Shown: positions 9,051 to 18,075 of the stretch, one piece after another | Position numbering within the stretch: position 1 is the first letter of the stretch | Layout: every line of letters starts with the position of its first letter | Assembly: GCF_041103235.1 (NCBI RefSeq) | Contig: NZ_JBGCUN010000001.1 | Coordinates: forward strand, 2,232,001-2,296,000 | DNA from: Yoonia sp. R2331 | Lineage (GTDB): Bacteria; Pseudomonadota; Alphaproteobacteria; Rhodobacterales; Rhodobacteraceae | Direction: 5' to 3' | DNA length: 64,000 nt | Notes under the pieces: model-generated | Database searches by the model: none | What the model saw: the letters and a program-made list of their open reading frames with translations, nothing else | What the model was told of the DNA's origin: nothing | Program-made: the position numbers and the translations under genes

Positions 9051-10559
9051 TCATTCGCCCCGCGGGAACCGCTGGTTTTCTTCCAGCACGTTCAGGTCCA
9101 TATGGTTGCGCATGTAGCGTTCGGATGCTTTTTGCAGCGGCTGATAGTCCCATGGGAAATAATTGCCGTTGCGCAGCGCCTCGTAGACGACCCAGCGTCC
9201 TGCTTGGGAGTGGCGCACATCTGCATCAAAGCGCGCGAGGTCCCAACGTTTTTCGGCCTTGGCACGCAGTTGCGTGCGTGTGCCCTGATGGGCATCAACT
9301 TCGGCCAGGTTTGTCAGCTCTTGCGGATCGTTTTCCATGTCAAACAGCTGATCGGGGTCGAGGCTGCACATGTTGAATTTCCACTTGCCATAGCGGAGCG
9401 AGACCAGTGGCGCATAGGAGCCTTCGGCGGCGTATTCCATCGCAACCGGCGCATCCCGGGTGCCGCCCTGCCCAAGTGGCTTGATGCTTTCCCCATCGGT
9501 CCAGGGGGCAACTTCGGACATGTCGACACCTGCCAGATCACAGAGCGTCGGGCAGACGTCGATATTGCTGACCGGTGTGGTGATCAGGCCCGGCGTCATG
9601 TCGGGGTCAGAGATCATCAGCGGCACACGTGCAGAGCCGTCATAGAAGGACATCTTGAACCAAAGCCCACGGTCGCCCAGCATGTCGCCGTGGTCAGAGA
9701 CAAAGAGGATCGTCGCCTCTTGCCGCGTGTCGTCCAGCGTTTGCAGGATCTCGCCCACCTTGTCGTCGAGGTAAGAGATATTGGCGAAATAGGCGCGGCG
9801 GGCGCGTTTGACCTGATCTTCGGTGATGTCAAAGTTTTCGTGGTCGTTGGCATCCAGAATGCGTTTGGAGTGCGCGTCCTGATCGGCATAGGGGATCGGG
9901 CCCACAGCGGGCAGCAGGTGGTCGCAATCAGCGTAGAGGTCCCAGTATTTTTTCCGCGCAACGTAAGGATCATGCGGGTGGGTGAAGCTAACGGTCAGGC
10001 ACCAGGGCCGCGCGTCATGGCCGCGCGAGAGGTCATAGAGCTTGGCGCGCGCGTGGTGGGCGACCTCATCATCATATTCCATCTGGTTGGTGATCTCGGC
10101 CACGCCCGCCCCCGTCACCGACCCCATGTTGTGATACCACCAGTCAATCCGCTCGCCCGGTTTGCGGTAGTCCGGCGTCCAGCCGAAATCGGGCGGATAG
10201 ATGTCGGTGGTCAGGCGTTCTTCGAAGCCGTGCAACTGGTCGGGGCCGACAAAGTGCATCTTGCCCGAAAGACAGGTCTGATAGCCCGCGCGGCGCAGGT
10301 GATGGGCGTAGGTCGGGATGGACGAGGCAAATTCGGCGGCATTGTCGTAGACGCCGGTGCGGCTGGGCAATTGGCCCGACATGAACGACGCCCGCCCCGG
10401 TGCGCAGAGCGGCGAGGCGGTATAGGCATTCTGAAACCGGGTAGAGCGCGCCGCAAGCGCCTTGAGGTTGGGGGCATGGAGCCAGTCTGCCGGGCCGTCA
10501 GGAAAAAGCGTGCCGTTCAACTGGTCGACCATGATGATCAGGATATTGCGCTGGGTCAT
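9051..10559 (-). CDS. betC: Choline-O-sulfatase
   Basis: Hydrolyses choline-O-sulfate to choline and sulfate, feeding the BetA/BetB pathway. 502 residues, alkaline-phosphatase-superfamily sulfatase: metal-binding IIMVDQLNG at the N-terminus, the formylglycine motif C-A-P-G-R within [31 protein letters not shown] with further metal ligands, and the BetC-specific C-terminal extension ([20 protein letters not shown]). ATG 10559 overlaps the betI stop as ATGA, which fixes the start. Confidence 0.96.
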   Translation of the reverse strand: MTQRNILIIMVDQLNGTLFPDGPADWLHAPNLKALAARSTRFQNAYTASPLCAPGRASFMSGQLPSRTGVYDNAAEFASSIPTYAHHLRRAGYQTCLSGKMHFVGPDQLHGFEERLTTDIYPPDFGWTPDYRKPGERIDWWYHNMGSVTGAGVAEITNQMEYDDEVAHHARAKLYDLSRGHDARPWCLTVSFTHPHDPYVARKKYWDLYADCDHLLPAVGPIPYADQDAHSKRILDANDHENFDITEDQVKRARRAYFANISYLDDKVGEILQTLDDTRQEATILFVSDHGDMLGDRGLWFKMSFYDGSARVPLMISDPDMTPGLITTPVSNIDVCPTLCDLAGVDMSEVAPWTDGESIKPLGQGGTRDAPVAMEYAAEGSYAPLVSLRYGKWKFNMCSLDPDQLFDMENDPQELTNLAEVDAHQGTRTQLRAKAEKRWDLARFDADVRHSQAGRWVVYEALRNGNYFPWDYQPLQKASERYMRNHMDLNVLEENQRFPRGE

Positions 10560-11119
10560 GCCGCACCATGGGTCAGAATATCGAGCATCTTCAGCACTTT
10601 GGCGCGGGCATTCGCCTCTGGCTTGGCCAACGCGGCGCGGATGTAGAACCCGTCGATCAGGGCGGCGAGCATATCTGCCGCCTCTTGCGGGTCGGCAGCG
10701 CTTCCACGAAGGGCATGTGTCAGATTGGACCGTAACCGCCGCTGGTACAGCTGCAAAAGCCGCAGCGCATCCGGGTTGGTCTGAGCCTGCACGTAGAATG
10801 TCATCCAGGCGCTGATCGTGGCGGGGGCAAAGCATTCATCCGCAAAGCAGGCGTCAACGATGGCCCCTGCCCGGTTCCCCGGCTGCGCCTTGAGCGCTGT
10901 CACAACCTGCGCGCCGAAGTCGCGCAGAATCTGGCGCATCGCGGCCACAAAAATCTGGTCCTTGCCGCCGAAATAATGGTGCGCCAGCGCGGACGACATG
11001 CCTGCTCGCTTGGCGATTTTACTGACGCTCACATCCAGCGACCCGGCATCGCCGACCTCGGCAATCGTGGCTTTCACTAGGGCCGCGCGGCGTATAGGTT
11101 CCATCCCGAGCTTGGGCAT
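10556..11119 (-). CDS. betI: Choline-responsive TetR-type repressor
   Basis: 187-residue TetR-family repressor that releases bet promoters when choline is present. The N-terminal helix-turn-helix (VSVSKIAKRAGMSSALAHHYFGGKDQIF) is followed by a BetI-type ligand domain with W and F residues (ISAWMTFYVQAQ). ATG 11119 gives the usual MPKLGMEPIRR start. First gene of betICBA and divergent from choX; a perfect palindrome lies 41 bp upstream. Confidence 0.95.
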   Translation of the reverse strand: MPKLGMEPIRRAALVKATIAEVGDAGSLDVSVSKIAKRAGMSSALAHHYFGGKDQIFVAAMRQILRDFGAQVVTALKAQPGNRAGAIVDACFADECFAPATISAWMTFYVQAQTNPDALRLLQLYQRRLRSNLTHALRGSAADPQEAADMLAALIDGFYIRAALAKPEANARAKVLKMLDILTHGAA

Positions 11120-11159
11120 TATCTGATCTTTCTTGTTGCCCCAGCAGGATATTTGGTTT

Positions 11160-11179
11160 TTGATTGACTCGTCAATCAA
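11160..11179. promoter_or_regulatory. Likely BetI operator, 9-2-9 palindrome
   Basis: TTGATTGAC-TC-GTCAATCAA is a perfect inverted repeat in the 89-bp spacer between the divergent betI and choX starts. BetI repressors bind similar TTGATTGAC-type palindromes in proteobacteria (recalled). One site here could control both the bet operon and choXWV. It ends 29 bp before the choX ATG. Confidence 0.8.
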
Positions 11180-11208
11180 CAAAAAACCGCCAATCTGGGA
11201 GAAACGTC

Positions 11209-12138
11209 ATGAACCTTAAAAACACCTTGTCTGTGCTGGCCATTTGCGCCGCTGCACCTGCCTTTGCAGATTGCGACAGCGTCACCTTTTCGGATGTGGG
11301 CTGGACCGACATCACCGCCACCACCGCTGCCACAACGGTGGTGCTGGATGCGCTGGGGTACGAGACTGAGATTAAGGTGCTGTCCGTGCCCGTGACCTAT
11401 ATCTCATTGGCAGAGGGCGACGTAGACGTCTTTCTGGGCAACTGGATGCCGACGATGGAGGCTGACATTGCCCCCTACCGCGAGGCAGGCACTGTGGACA
11501 CCGTGCGCGCCAATCTTGAAGGCGCCAAGTACACGCTGGCGGTGAACAAGGCTGCCGCGGACATGGGGCTTGCCAACTTTGCCGACATCGCCGCCAAGGC
11601 TGACGCGCTGGACGCCAAAATCTACGGCATCGAGCCGGGCAACGATGGCAACCGTCTGATCATGGACATGATCGCCGACAACGCCTTTGGTCTGGGTGAC
11701 GCAGGTTTTGAAGTGGTCGAAAGCTCTGAGCAGGGTATGCTGGCACAGGTTGACCGCGCCAGTGGCCGGGACGAGCCCATCGTCTTTCTGGGCTGGGAAC
11801 CGCATCCGATGAACGCCAATTTCGAGATGTCCTATCTGGAAGGCGGCGATGACTGGTTTGGCCCAAATCTGGGCGGGGCCACCGTGTTCACCAACACCAC
11901 CGCAGGCTTTGCCGACAGCTGTCCGAATGTTAGCAAAATGCTGATGAACCTCGAATTCTCGTTGGCGATGGAGAATGAGATCATGGGCGCGATCCTGAAC
12001 GACGGCGAAGACCCCGCAGATGCAGCGATGGCGTGGCTCTCGGCCAACCCCGATGCCTTCATGGGCTGGCTTGACGGTGTGACCACCAAGGACGGCGGTG
12101 ACGCCGTCGCGGCGGTCAAGGCCAAGCTGGGCATGTAA
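11209..12138 (+). CDS. choX: Choline ABC transporter, periplasmic substrate-binding protein
   Basis: 309-residue OpuAC-type binding protein. A Sec signal peptide of 20 residues (ends APAFA) is followed by a mature domain with aromatic and Asp residues usual for quaternary-ammonium binding (GNWMPTME, EPHPMNANFEMSYLEGGDDWFGPN). Length matches Sinorhizobium ChoX. GGGAG precedes ATG 11209. First gene of choXWV, divergent from betI. Confidence 0.95.
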   Translation: MNLKNTLSVLAICAAAPAFADCDSVTFSDVGWTDITATTAATTVVLDALGYETEIKVLSVPVTYISLAEGDVDVFLGNWMPTMEADIAPYREAGTVDTVRANLEGAKYTLAVNKAAADMGLANFADIAAKADALDAKIYGIEPGNDGNRLIMDMIADNAFGLGDAGFEVVESSEQGMLAQVDRASGRDEPIVFLGWEPHPMNANFEMSYLEGGDDWFGPNLGGATVFTNTTAGFADSCPNVSKMLMNLEFSLAMENEIMGAILNDGEDPADAAMAWLSANPDAFMGWLDGVTTKDGGDAVAAVKAKLGM

Positions 12139-12147
12139 GACCAACCG

Positions 12148-12169
12148 GGCGGTCCCCTACGGGACCGCC
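12148..12169 (+). terminator. Hairpin between choX and choW (attenuator or mRNA stabiliser)
   Basis: GGCGGTCCC-CTAC-GGGACCGCC makes a perfect 9-bp stem with a 4-nt loop ten bases after the choX stop, followed by TATTT and not a long T-run. Such hairpins after binding-protein genes often protect the 3' end or partly terminate, so that the binding protein is made in excess over its permease. The structure is seen; the function is inferred. Confidence 0.6.
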
Positions 12170-12189
12170 TATTTCGACAAGAGGGCGCG

Positions 12190-13020
12190 ATGGACTTGCT
12201 AACCGAAAACAAGATCCCCATCGGCAAATGGGCCAAGTCGATTTTTGATTGGCTCAACAATAACTTCGCCTTCTTCTTTGATGCGCTCTCCGACGCGATG
12301 GAGGCGCTGATTGACGGCATCCTTTGGGTGTTGGAAACGCCACATCCCTTTATCATCATCGCGGTGTTTGCGGCACTGACCTTTGTGCTGCAACGCTCTT
12401 GGAAGACGCCGTTGCTGATCGTCGCGGGGTTCCTGTTCATCCTCAATCAGGACTATTGGGAAGAGACGATGCAGTCGCTGACGCTGGTGCTGTCAGCCTG
12501 TGTGGTCTGCATGGGTGTGGGCGTGCCAATTGGCATTGCCGCGGCACACCGCCCGCGTCTTTATCGCGCGATGGTGCCGGTGCTGGACCTGATGCAGACG
12601 CTGCCGACCTTTGTCTACCTGATCCCGGCCATCGTGTTCTTTGGCATCGGTATGGTGCCGGGACTGATTGCCACGGTGATCTTTGTGCTGCCCGCGCCGA
12701 TCCGGCTGACCTATCTGGGCGTGTCTTCAACCCCCACGGCGCTGATCGAAGCGGCTGAGGCTTTTGGCGCGACCAAACGGCAGCTGTTGTGGAAGGTCGA
12801 ATTGCCCTCTGCCCTGCCGCAGATCATGGCAGGGCTGAACCAGACCATCATGCTATCCCTGTCGATGGTGGTGATCGCCGCACTTGTGGGCGCCAGCGGA
12901 TTGGGTGTGCCGGTGATCCGGGCGTTGAATACGGTGAACACCTCGCTTGGGTTTGAGAGTGGCTTTGTCATCGTGGTCGTGGCGATCATGCTGGACCGGA
13001 TGCTGAGGGTGTCGAAATGA
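12190..13020 (+). CDS. choW: Choline ABC transporter, permease
   Basis: 276-residue inner-membrane permease of the ProW/OpuAB type with about six hydrophobic segments and the binding-protein-dependent transport loop EAAEAFGATKRQLLWKVELPSALPQIMAG that docks on the ATPase. Reads ...MLRVSK and overlaps choV by ATGA. Gene order binding protein-permease-ATPase and the bet neighbours identify the substrate as choline. Confidence 0.94.
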   Translation: MDLLTENKIPIGKWAKSIFDWLNNNFAFFFDALSDAMEALIDGILWVLETPHPFIIIAVFAALTFVLQRSWKTPLLIVAGFLFILNQDYWEETMQSLTLVLSACVVCMGVGVPIGIAAAHRPRLYRAMVPVLDLMQTLPTFVYLIPAIVFFGIGMVPGLIATVIFVLPAPIRLTYLGVSSTPTALIEAAEAFGATKRQLLWKVELPSALPQIMAGLNQTIMLSLSMVVIAALVGASGLGVPVIRALNTVNTSLGFESGFVIVVVAIMLDRMLRVSK

Positions 13021-14039
13021 GCGCGGTTGAGTTTGACAACGTTTCAATCGTCTTTGGTGACAAGCCGGAAGCCGCCCTGCCCCTAATGGATGAAGGCCGC
13101 GAACGCCCCGACATCCAAAAGGCGTGTGGCCAGATCCTGGGCGTGCACGATTGTTCCCTGACCGTGGAAGAGGGCGAAATCCTTGTGCTTATGGGCCTGT
13201 CTGGCTCCGGCAAGTCAACGCTGCTGCGCGCGGTCAACGGGCTGAACCCCGTCGTCCGGGGAGAGGTGCGCATCCATGACGGCGATTGGTCATGCGCTGT
13301 TGGCACCGCCAATAGCCGCGACCTGCGCCGCGTGCGCCAGCAATGCGTGTCGATGGTGTTCCAGCAATTCGGCCTGCTGCCCTGGCGCACGGTGCGCGAC
13401 AACGTGGGCCTTGGGCTAGAACTGGGTGGCATGGCCAAAGCCGCGCGCCGAAAGCGCGTGGACGAGGAACTGGCGTTGGTTGGTCTGGCTGACCGAGCGG
13501 ACGCGCTGGTCGGCGAGCTGTCGGGCGGGATGCAGCAGCGCGTGGGCCTGGCCCGCGCCTTTGCCACAGACGCGCCGATCCTGCTGATGGATGAACCCTT
13601 TTCGGCGCTTGATCCACTGATCCGCACGCGGCTGCAGGATGAACTGTTAGAGATGCAGGCCCAGCGCGGGCGCACGATTATCTTCGTCAGCCATGATCTG
13701 GACGAGGCGTTCAAGATCGGTAACCGCATCGCGATCATGGAGGGCGGGCGCATCGTGCAATGCGGCACCCCGCGCGAGATTTTCACCAATCCTGCCAACG
13801 ATTATGTGGCCGACTTTGTCACCCACATGAACCCGCTGGGTGTGCTGACGGCGCGGGATGTGATGGTGCCGCTGGGCCTGAATGCGACGGGGCAGGAAAT
13901 CGACGCCGAAACCCCGGTGCAGGACATTATCGCCCAGATTACCGATCAACCGCTGTTTGTGACCGACGGCGGCGCGCCGATTGGCCAGATCAATCAGGCC
14001 TCTCTGCTTAAACGGCTGGCGCAGCGGGGTGCGGGCTAA
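13017..14039 (+). CDS. choV: Choline ABC transporter, ATP-binding protein
   Basis: 340-residue ATPase of the glycine betaine/choline class. Walker A GLSGSGKST, Q-loop VFQQFGLLPW, signature LSGGMQQR, Walker B ILLMDEPFSALDP, and the switch His in FVSHDLDEAFKIG are all present. A short C-terminal tail of about 70 residues after the ATPase core resembles a reduced regulatory region. Its stop overlaps the stop of the convergent DMT gene at 14036-14039. Confidence 0.95.
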   Translation: MSAVEFDNVSIVFGDKPEAALPLMDEGRERPDIQKACGQILGVHDCSLTVEEGEILVLMGLSGSGKSTLLRAVNGLNPVVRGEVRIHDGDWSCAVGTANSRDLRRVRQQCVSMVFQQFGLLPWRTVRDNVGLGLELGGMAKAARRKRVDEELALVGLADRADALVGELSGGMQQRVGLARAFATDAPILLMDEPFSALDPLIRTRLQDELLEMQAQRGRTIIFVSHDLDEAFKIGNRIAIMEGGRIVQCGTPREIFTNPANDYVADFVTHMNPLGVLTARDVMVPLGLNATGQEIDAETPVQDIIAQITDQPLFVTDGGAPIGQINQASLLKRLAQRGAG

Positions 14040-14932
14040 CCTTTGGTCTGCGGCACCGCCGGGGTCAGGGCGGATTTTGCCCGCGCCTCACGCCAGGTGA
14101 TGAAACTGACGGCGGCCATGATCAGCGCCCCGCCAAAGATCACCCAGCCGTCCACCGCCTCGCCAAAGACGAACCAGCCCAGCAGCACCGCCCAGATCAG
14201 TTGCAAAAACGTAACCGGTTGCGTCACGGTCAACGGGGCGGCGGCAAAAGCCAGTGTCATGGTGTAATGCCCAACGGTGGCAAAACAGGCCACAAGGAAG
14301 AGCCAGCCTAGATCCGTCAGTGTCACCGGCACCCAGACCGCCCAGGCAAAAGGGGCCAAGCCGATGGTCACGGTGATCGAAAGCATGCCCACCACCACGG
14401 CGGCGTTCACCTCTCCGGCCAATTGCTTGGCCAAAAGATAGCCCACCGCGAACAGCACCGCCGTGCCCAGCATTGCGATATGCCCCGGCTCCACCGCGCG
14501 CAGGCCCGGGCGCAGGATGATCACTGCGCCGAGCAGTGCGACCAGCACGGCCGCCAAGCGACGCGGCGGCAACGCCTCGCCCAAGACAAGTGCGGCCCCA
14601 AGGGTGACATAGACCGGCGAGAGATAATTCATCGCCGTGACCTCTGCCAGCGGGATACGGGCCATGGCAAAGAACCATAGGATGACAGCGGCGGAATGTG
14701 CCAGCCCGCGCAGCGCAAAAAGCTTGACCTGCCGGGCGGTCAGATGTGCCGCGAGGATCGGCCGGATCATCGGGATCAGAAACACCAGCCCCAGCACGTA
14801 ACGCAGAAACGCCGCCTGCGCCGCAGGTACCGCGTCGCCCAGATGCTTCACAATGGCTGTCACGCAGACAAACATCACCCCGGTCAGGGCCATCCAGAGA
14901 ATTCCGGCAAGGGGACGCGACGGGCTGGTCAT
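14036..14932 (-). CDS. DMT-superfamily (EamA) transporter
   Basis: 298-residue membrane protein with ten hydrophobic segments arranged as two EamA repeats; the second repeat begins near GHIAMLGTAVLFAVGYLLAKQLAGEVN. Usually a metabolite or drug exporter; substrate unknown. Convergent with choV and overlapping its stop codon. Confidence 0.88.
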   Translation of the reverse strand: MTSPSRPLAGILWMALTGVMFVCVTAIVKHLGDAVPAAQAAFLRYVLGLVFLIPMIRPILAAHLTARQVKLFALRGLAHSAAVILWFFAMARIPLAEVTAMNYLSPVYVTLGAALVLGEALPPRRLAAVLVALLGAVIILRPGLRAVEPGHIAMLGTAVLFAVGYLLAKQLAGEVNAAVVVGMLSITVTIGLAPFAWAVWVPVTLTDLGWLFLVACFATVGHYTMTLAFAAAPLTVTQPVTFLQLIWAVLLGWFVFGEAVDGWVIFGGALIMAAVSFITWREARAKSALTPAVPQTKG

Positions 14933-14971
14933 CCGCGCACACTCTGCCCAGCCTTGGCCGAGCGCAAGCCC

Positions 14972-15062
14972 CTTCTTCTGGCCAAAAATATCCTGGGGTG
15001 AATGACGCCTAAAAGGCGGCAGAGGGGCAAAGCCCCTACCCCGATTATGCGACGAATAATCG
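14972..15062. repeat. Compound intergenic element between DMT transporter and yebC
   Basis: Contains the box CTTCTTCTGGCCAAAA (start 14972), the GC hairpin AGGGGC-AAA-GCCCCT (15023-15037) and an AT palindrome of 10-1-10 design with arms CGATTATGCG / CGAATAATCG and one mismatch (15042-15062). Box, GC hairpin and palindrome occur in the same order as at 487-567. It ends 10 bp before the yebC stop, so it may act in yebC 3'-end formation. Confidence 0.75.
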
Positions 15063-15072
15063 CCGCCTCGGA

Positions 15073-15822
15073 TCAGCTGTTGGCGAAAGCTTCCATCACC
15101 TCGTCAGAGGCTTCAAAGTTTGTCGTGACGGTCTGGACGTCGTCATCTTCTTCCAGCGTATCCACCAGCTTCATCAGCTTGGTCAGCCCGTCCAAATCAA
15201 GCTCTGTCGACAGGTTCGGCTTCCAGATCAGCTTGGTGCTTTCGCTTTCGCCCAGTTCCGCCTCAAGCGCGTTTGACACGTCATTGAGATCGGTATCGGC
15301 ACAGATGATCACATGGGCGCCTTCGTCGGATTGCACGTCCTCGGCACCTGCTTCAATCGCGGCCATCATCACGGTATCTTCGTCGCCCACGTCTGCGGGA
15401 TAGATGATCTGGCCCTTGCGGTCGAACATGAAGCCCACGCTGCCGGTTTCACCCAGATTGCCGCCGTTCTTTGAAAACGTCGACCGCACGGTCGAGGCCG
15501 TCCGGTTGCGGTTGTCGGTCATCGCCTCGACGATCACCGCCACACCATTGGGGCCGTACCCCTCATAGCGGATCTCATCGTAGTTTTCCGCGTCGCCGCC
15601 CACGGCCTTGTTGATCGCGCGTTCGATCACGTCCTTGGGCACAGAGACGGACTTTGCCTCTTTCACCGCCAGGCGCAGACGCGGGTTCTTGTCGGGGTCG
15701 GGGTCGCCCATCTTGGCGGCCACGGTGATCTCTTTCGACATCTTGGAAAACACCTTGGCGCGCAGTTTATCCTGACGCCCCTTGCGGTGCTGAATATTTG
15801 CCCATTTGGAGTGGCCGGCCAT
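15073..15822 (-). CDS. yebC: YebC/PmpR family protein
   Basis: 249-residue conserved protein beginning [18 protein letters not shown], the hallmark of the family, with [26 protein letters not shown] and the acidic C-terminal third. Described as DNA-binding regulators; more recent work links family members to translation of difficult (proline-rich) sequences. ATG 15822 has AGGATC upstream. Next to ruvC-type genes in some genomes, but stand-alone here. Confidence 0.95.
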   Translation of the reverse strand: MAGHSKWANIQHRKGRQDKLRAKVFSKMSKEITVAAKMGDPDPDKNPRLRLAVKEAKSVSVPKDVIERAINKAVGGDAENYDEIRYEGYGPNGVAVIVEAMTDNRNRTASTVRSTFSKNGGNLGETGSVGFMFDRKGQIIYPADVGDEDTVMMAAIEAGAEDVQSDEGAHVIICADTDLNDVSNALEAELGESESTKLIWKPNLSTELDLDGLTKLMKLVDTLEEDDDVQTVTTNFEASDEVMEAFANS

Positions 15823-16088
15823 GTCGTGATCCTCATCTGCGGGTTTGACGCCTCTTACGCCAAATCGGCCCATACGTTCAAGCGGTGCGTGCTTCAGAGG
15901 TTACCTGCGGTTTGCGTGACGCGCCGTCGACAGCCAAGGATATCATCCGCGATGCTGACACGGCTTTCCTTTGCTGCGCCACATGGCTCCCGACCCGCGT
16001 TTCATCACATCTTCCGCATTTGCCACAATTTTGCCCCGTTTATGTGCGATTTCTACCTTGTTCGGTGGGGCCGATAAGAGAGAATGTG
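15823..16088. other. Intergenic stretch upstream of yebC
   Basis: 266 bp between the divergent yebC start and a small ORF. Open frames crossing it have no plausible start with a ribosome site, no structured RNA was recognised, and no clear promoter consensus was found. Confidence 0.5.
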
Positions 16089-16253
16089 ATGACAGACTGG
16101 GACAACAAAGACCTCAATGGTGAATACAACAAGTGGGCAAACTGGACCATTAATCCACCGCGCCCCGCGACGCCTTGGCTCAAATATTCCTCTGCGCTTG
16201 CATTTTGTTTGACCGCCAGCATTCAAGCGATTGGGACTGTCCCGTTCATCTGA
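16089..16253 (+). CDS. Possible small protein (54 aa)
   Basis: Begins MTDWDNKDLNGEYNKWANW, a polar tryptophan-rich N-terminal half, and ends in a hydrophobic stretch (LAFCLTASIQAIGTVPFI) that could insert in the membrane. AAGAGAG lies shortly before ATG 16089. It ends 40 bp before the stop of the convergent SLC13 gene. No family recognised; it could be a genuine micro-protein or a truncated remnant. Confidence 0.4.
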   Translation: MTDWDNKDLNGEYNKWANWTINPPRPATPWLKYSSALAFCLTASIQAIGTVPFI

Positions 16254-16293
16254 AGCATGTCGCAGTCATTGCCACGTTCATGCGTTTTGGCCC

Positions 16294-18075
16294 TCAAAGC
16301 GGCCAAATAAACGGGATCACAAAGCTCACAATCGGGGCGAGCGTCAGGTTCAGCGGGATGCCGACGCGCAGGAAATCTCCGAATTTATAGCCCCCCGGCC
16401 CATAGACCAGCGTGTTGGTTTGATAGCCGATGGGCGTGGCGAAACTGGCGCTTGCCGCGATCATGACCGCCACGACCAGCGGCCTTGGGTCCACGCCCAA
16501 GACTTGCGCCAAACCAATCGCCACCGGCGTCATCACCACGGCCACGGCGTTGTTGCTCACCAGTTCAGTCAGCAGTGACGCCATCGCATAGACCGCCAGC
16601 ACCACCAGAAACGGCGGCAGCACGGTCATCACCGGCGACACGGCCTCTGCTAAGATCTGCACAGCGCCCGAGGATTGCAGCGCGGCCCCTACCCCCAGCA
16701 TCGCGAAGATCAACGCCAAAAGCTGGCCGTCGATATTGGCGAATGCCTCTTCTGCGTCGATGCAGCCGGTCATCAGCACGATGGTGACGCCGACCATCGC
16801 CAGCAACAGGATCGGGGCCACGTTCAGCGCCGCCAGCCCGACCACGCCCAAAAGCACCGCAATCGCCACCGGTGCGCGGCTGCGCCGATAGGCGCGGGCC
16901 GAGGGTTTGGAGACGTCGCCAAGGTTCATATCCGCACTCAGCCGCCCGATATCTTCGGGCGTGCCCTCCAGCAGCAGGGTATCACCCACCTTCACCGTGA
17001 CATCATCAATGGCCGTGCCGATGTTGGTGTCGCGGCGGTGAACGGCCAACGTATAGACCGCATACCGCCGCCGCAGCCGCATCGCGCCCAGCTTGCGGCC
17101 AACCATGCGGCAATCGGGGGTAATCAGCACCTCGACCGTGGTGGTTTCCACCGCCGAGACCTGATCGACCCGCTTGAGCTCTGGCGTGGCCTGCAGCGAC
17201 AAAAGTTCGGTCATCGCGGTGCGCAAAACGATCCGGTCGCCTTTTTGCAGCACAACGTCTTTGAGGTTGCGGCGCAGGGATTCATCCCCACGGATCACGT
17301 CGATCAGCCGCACGCCGTCGCGTTTGAACAGCTTTACATCCAGCACCTCGCGCCCAATCAGGTTGCTTTCGGGCGGGATCACCGCCTCGGAAAAGAACCG
17401 CATCTTGGACCGGTCCGACAGCATCGCCCCAAGGCTGGCTCGGTCGGGCAGCAGCCGGGGCGCCACAAAGTAAAGATAGGCAAAGGTCCATGCGACCACG
17501 ACAAGGCCAATGGGAAAAATTTCAAACAAGCCAAAGGGTTCCATGCCGCTGGAGCGCGCCACACCATCCACCAGCAGGTTGGTCGAGGTGCCGATCAGGG
17601 TCATGGTGCCGCCCACGATGGCCGCATAGCTAAGCGGGATCAACAGCTTGGACGCGGACGTGCCCAGCGTTTTGGCCAGTTGGATGAAGATCGGGATCAT
17701 CACAACCACCAGCGGCGTGTTGTTCATGATCGCAGAGGCGAAGGCCACGCAAAACAGCGCACCGCCAATTGCCAGCGCCGGGTTGCGCTTGGCCTGTCGT
17801 TCCACCACGTGGGTCAGCGCGTCCAGCGCGCCGGTGCGCACCAGTGCCGCCACGATCACGAACATGGCCGCAATCGTCCAGGGTGCGGGGTTGGCAAAGA
17901 CTGCCACCGCATCATCATACGACAGCACCCCGGTGATCAGCAGCACGCTGACGCCGATCATCGCCACCACCTCGGTCGGGTAGACCTCGCGCAGGAACAT
18001 CACGAACATGCCTGCGACCACAGCCATGGTCAGATAGGCGCCTTGCACCTGTGTCAGTTCAAAAATGGCGTTCAT
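16294..18075 (-). CDS. SLC13-family permease with two TrkA-C domains
   Basis: 593-residue inner-membrane transporter. Two blocks of hydrophobic segments flank a soluble middle (about residues 215-385) with two RCK_C/TrkA-C-like domains (each ending in GDRIVLRTA or GDTLLLEGT). Motifs MNNTPLVVVMIPIF and VSNNAVAVVMTPVAIGLAQ are the paired SNNxxxxxxxP/NNT hairpin signatures of divalent-anion:Na+ symporters. Substrate may be sulfate, a dicarboxylate or another anion. Its ATG directly follows the stop of the upstream DMT gene, so ymdB-DMT-SLC13 form an operon. Confidence 0.88.
   Translation of the reverse strand: MNAIFELTQVQGAYLTMAVVAGMFVMFLREVYPTEVVAMIGVSVLLITGVLSYDDAVAVFANPAPWTIAAMFVIVAALVRTGALDALTHVVERQAKRNPALAIGGALFCVAFASAIMNNTPLVVVMIPIFIQLAKTLGTSASKLLIPLSYAAIVGGTMTLIGTSTNLLVDGVARSSGMEPFGLFEIFPIGLVVVAWTFAYLYFVAPRLLPDRASLGAMLSDRSKMRFFSEAVIPPESNLIGREVLDVKLFKRDGVRLIDVIRGDESLRRNLKDVVLQKGDRIVLRTAMTELLSLQATPELKRVDQVSAVETTTVEVLITPDCRMVGRKLGAMRLRRRYAVYTLAVHRRDTNIGTAIDDVTVKVGDTLLLEGTPEDIGRLSADMNLGDVSKPSARAYRRSRAPVAIAVLLGVVGLAALNVAPILLLAMVGVTIVLMTGCIDAEEAFANIDGQLLALIFAMLGVGAALQSSGAVQILAEAVSPVMTVLPPFLVVLAVYAMASLLTELVSNNAVAVVMTPVAIGLAQVLGVDPRPLVVAVMIAASASFATPIGYQTNTLVYGPGGYKFGDFLRVGIPLNLTLAPIVSFVIPFIWPL

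Noticed and set aside
9102-10646. 514-codon frame antisense to betC
   Set aside because: Covers the conserved betC gene; no start site or domain.
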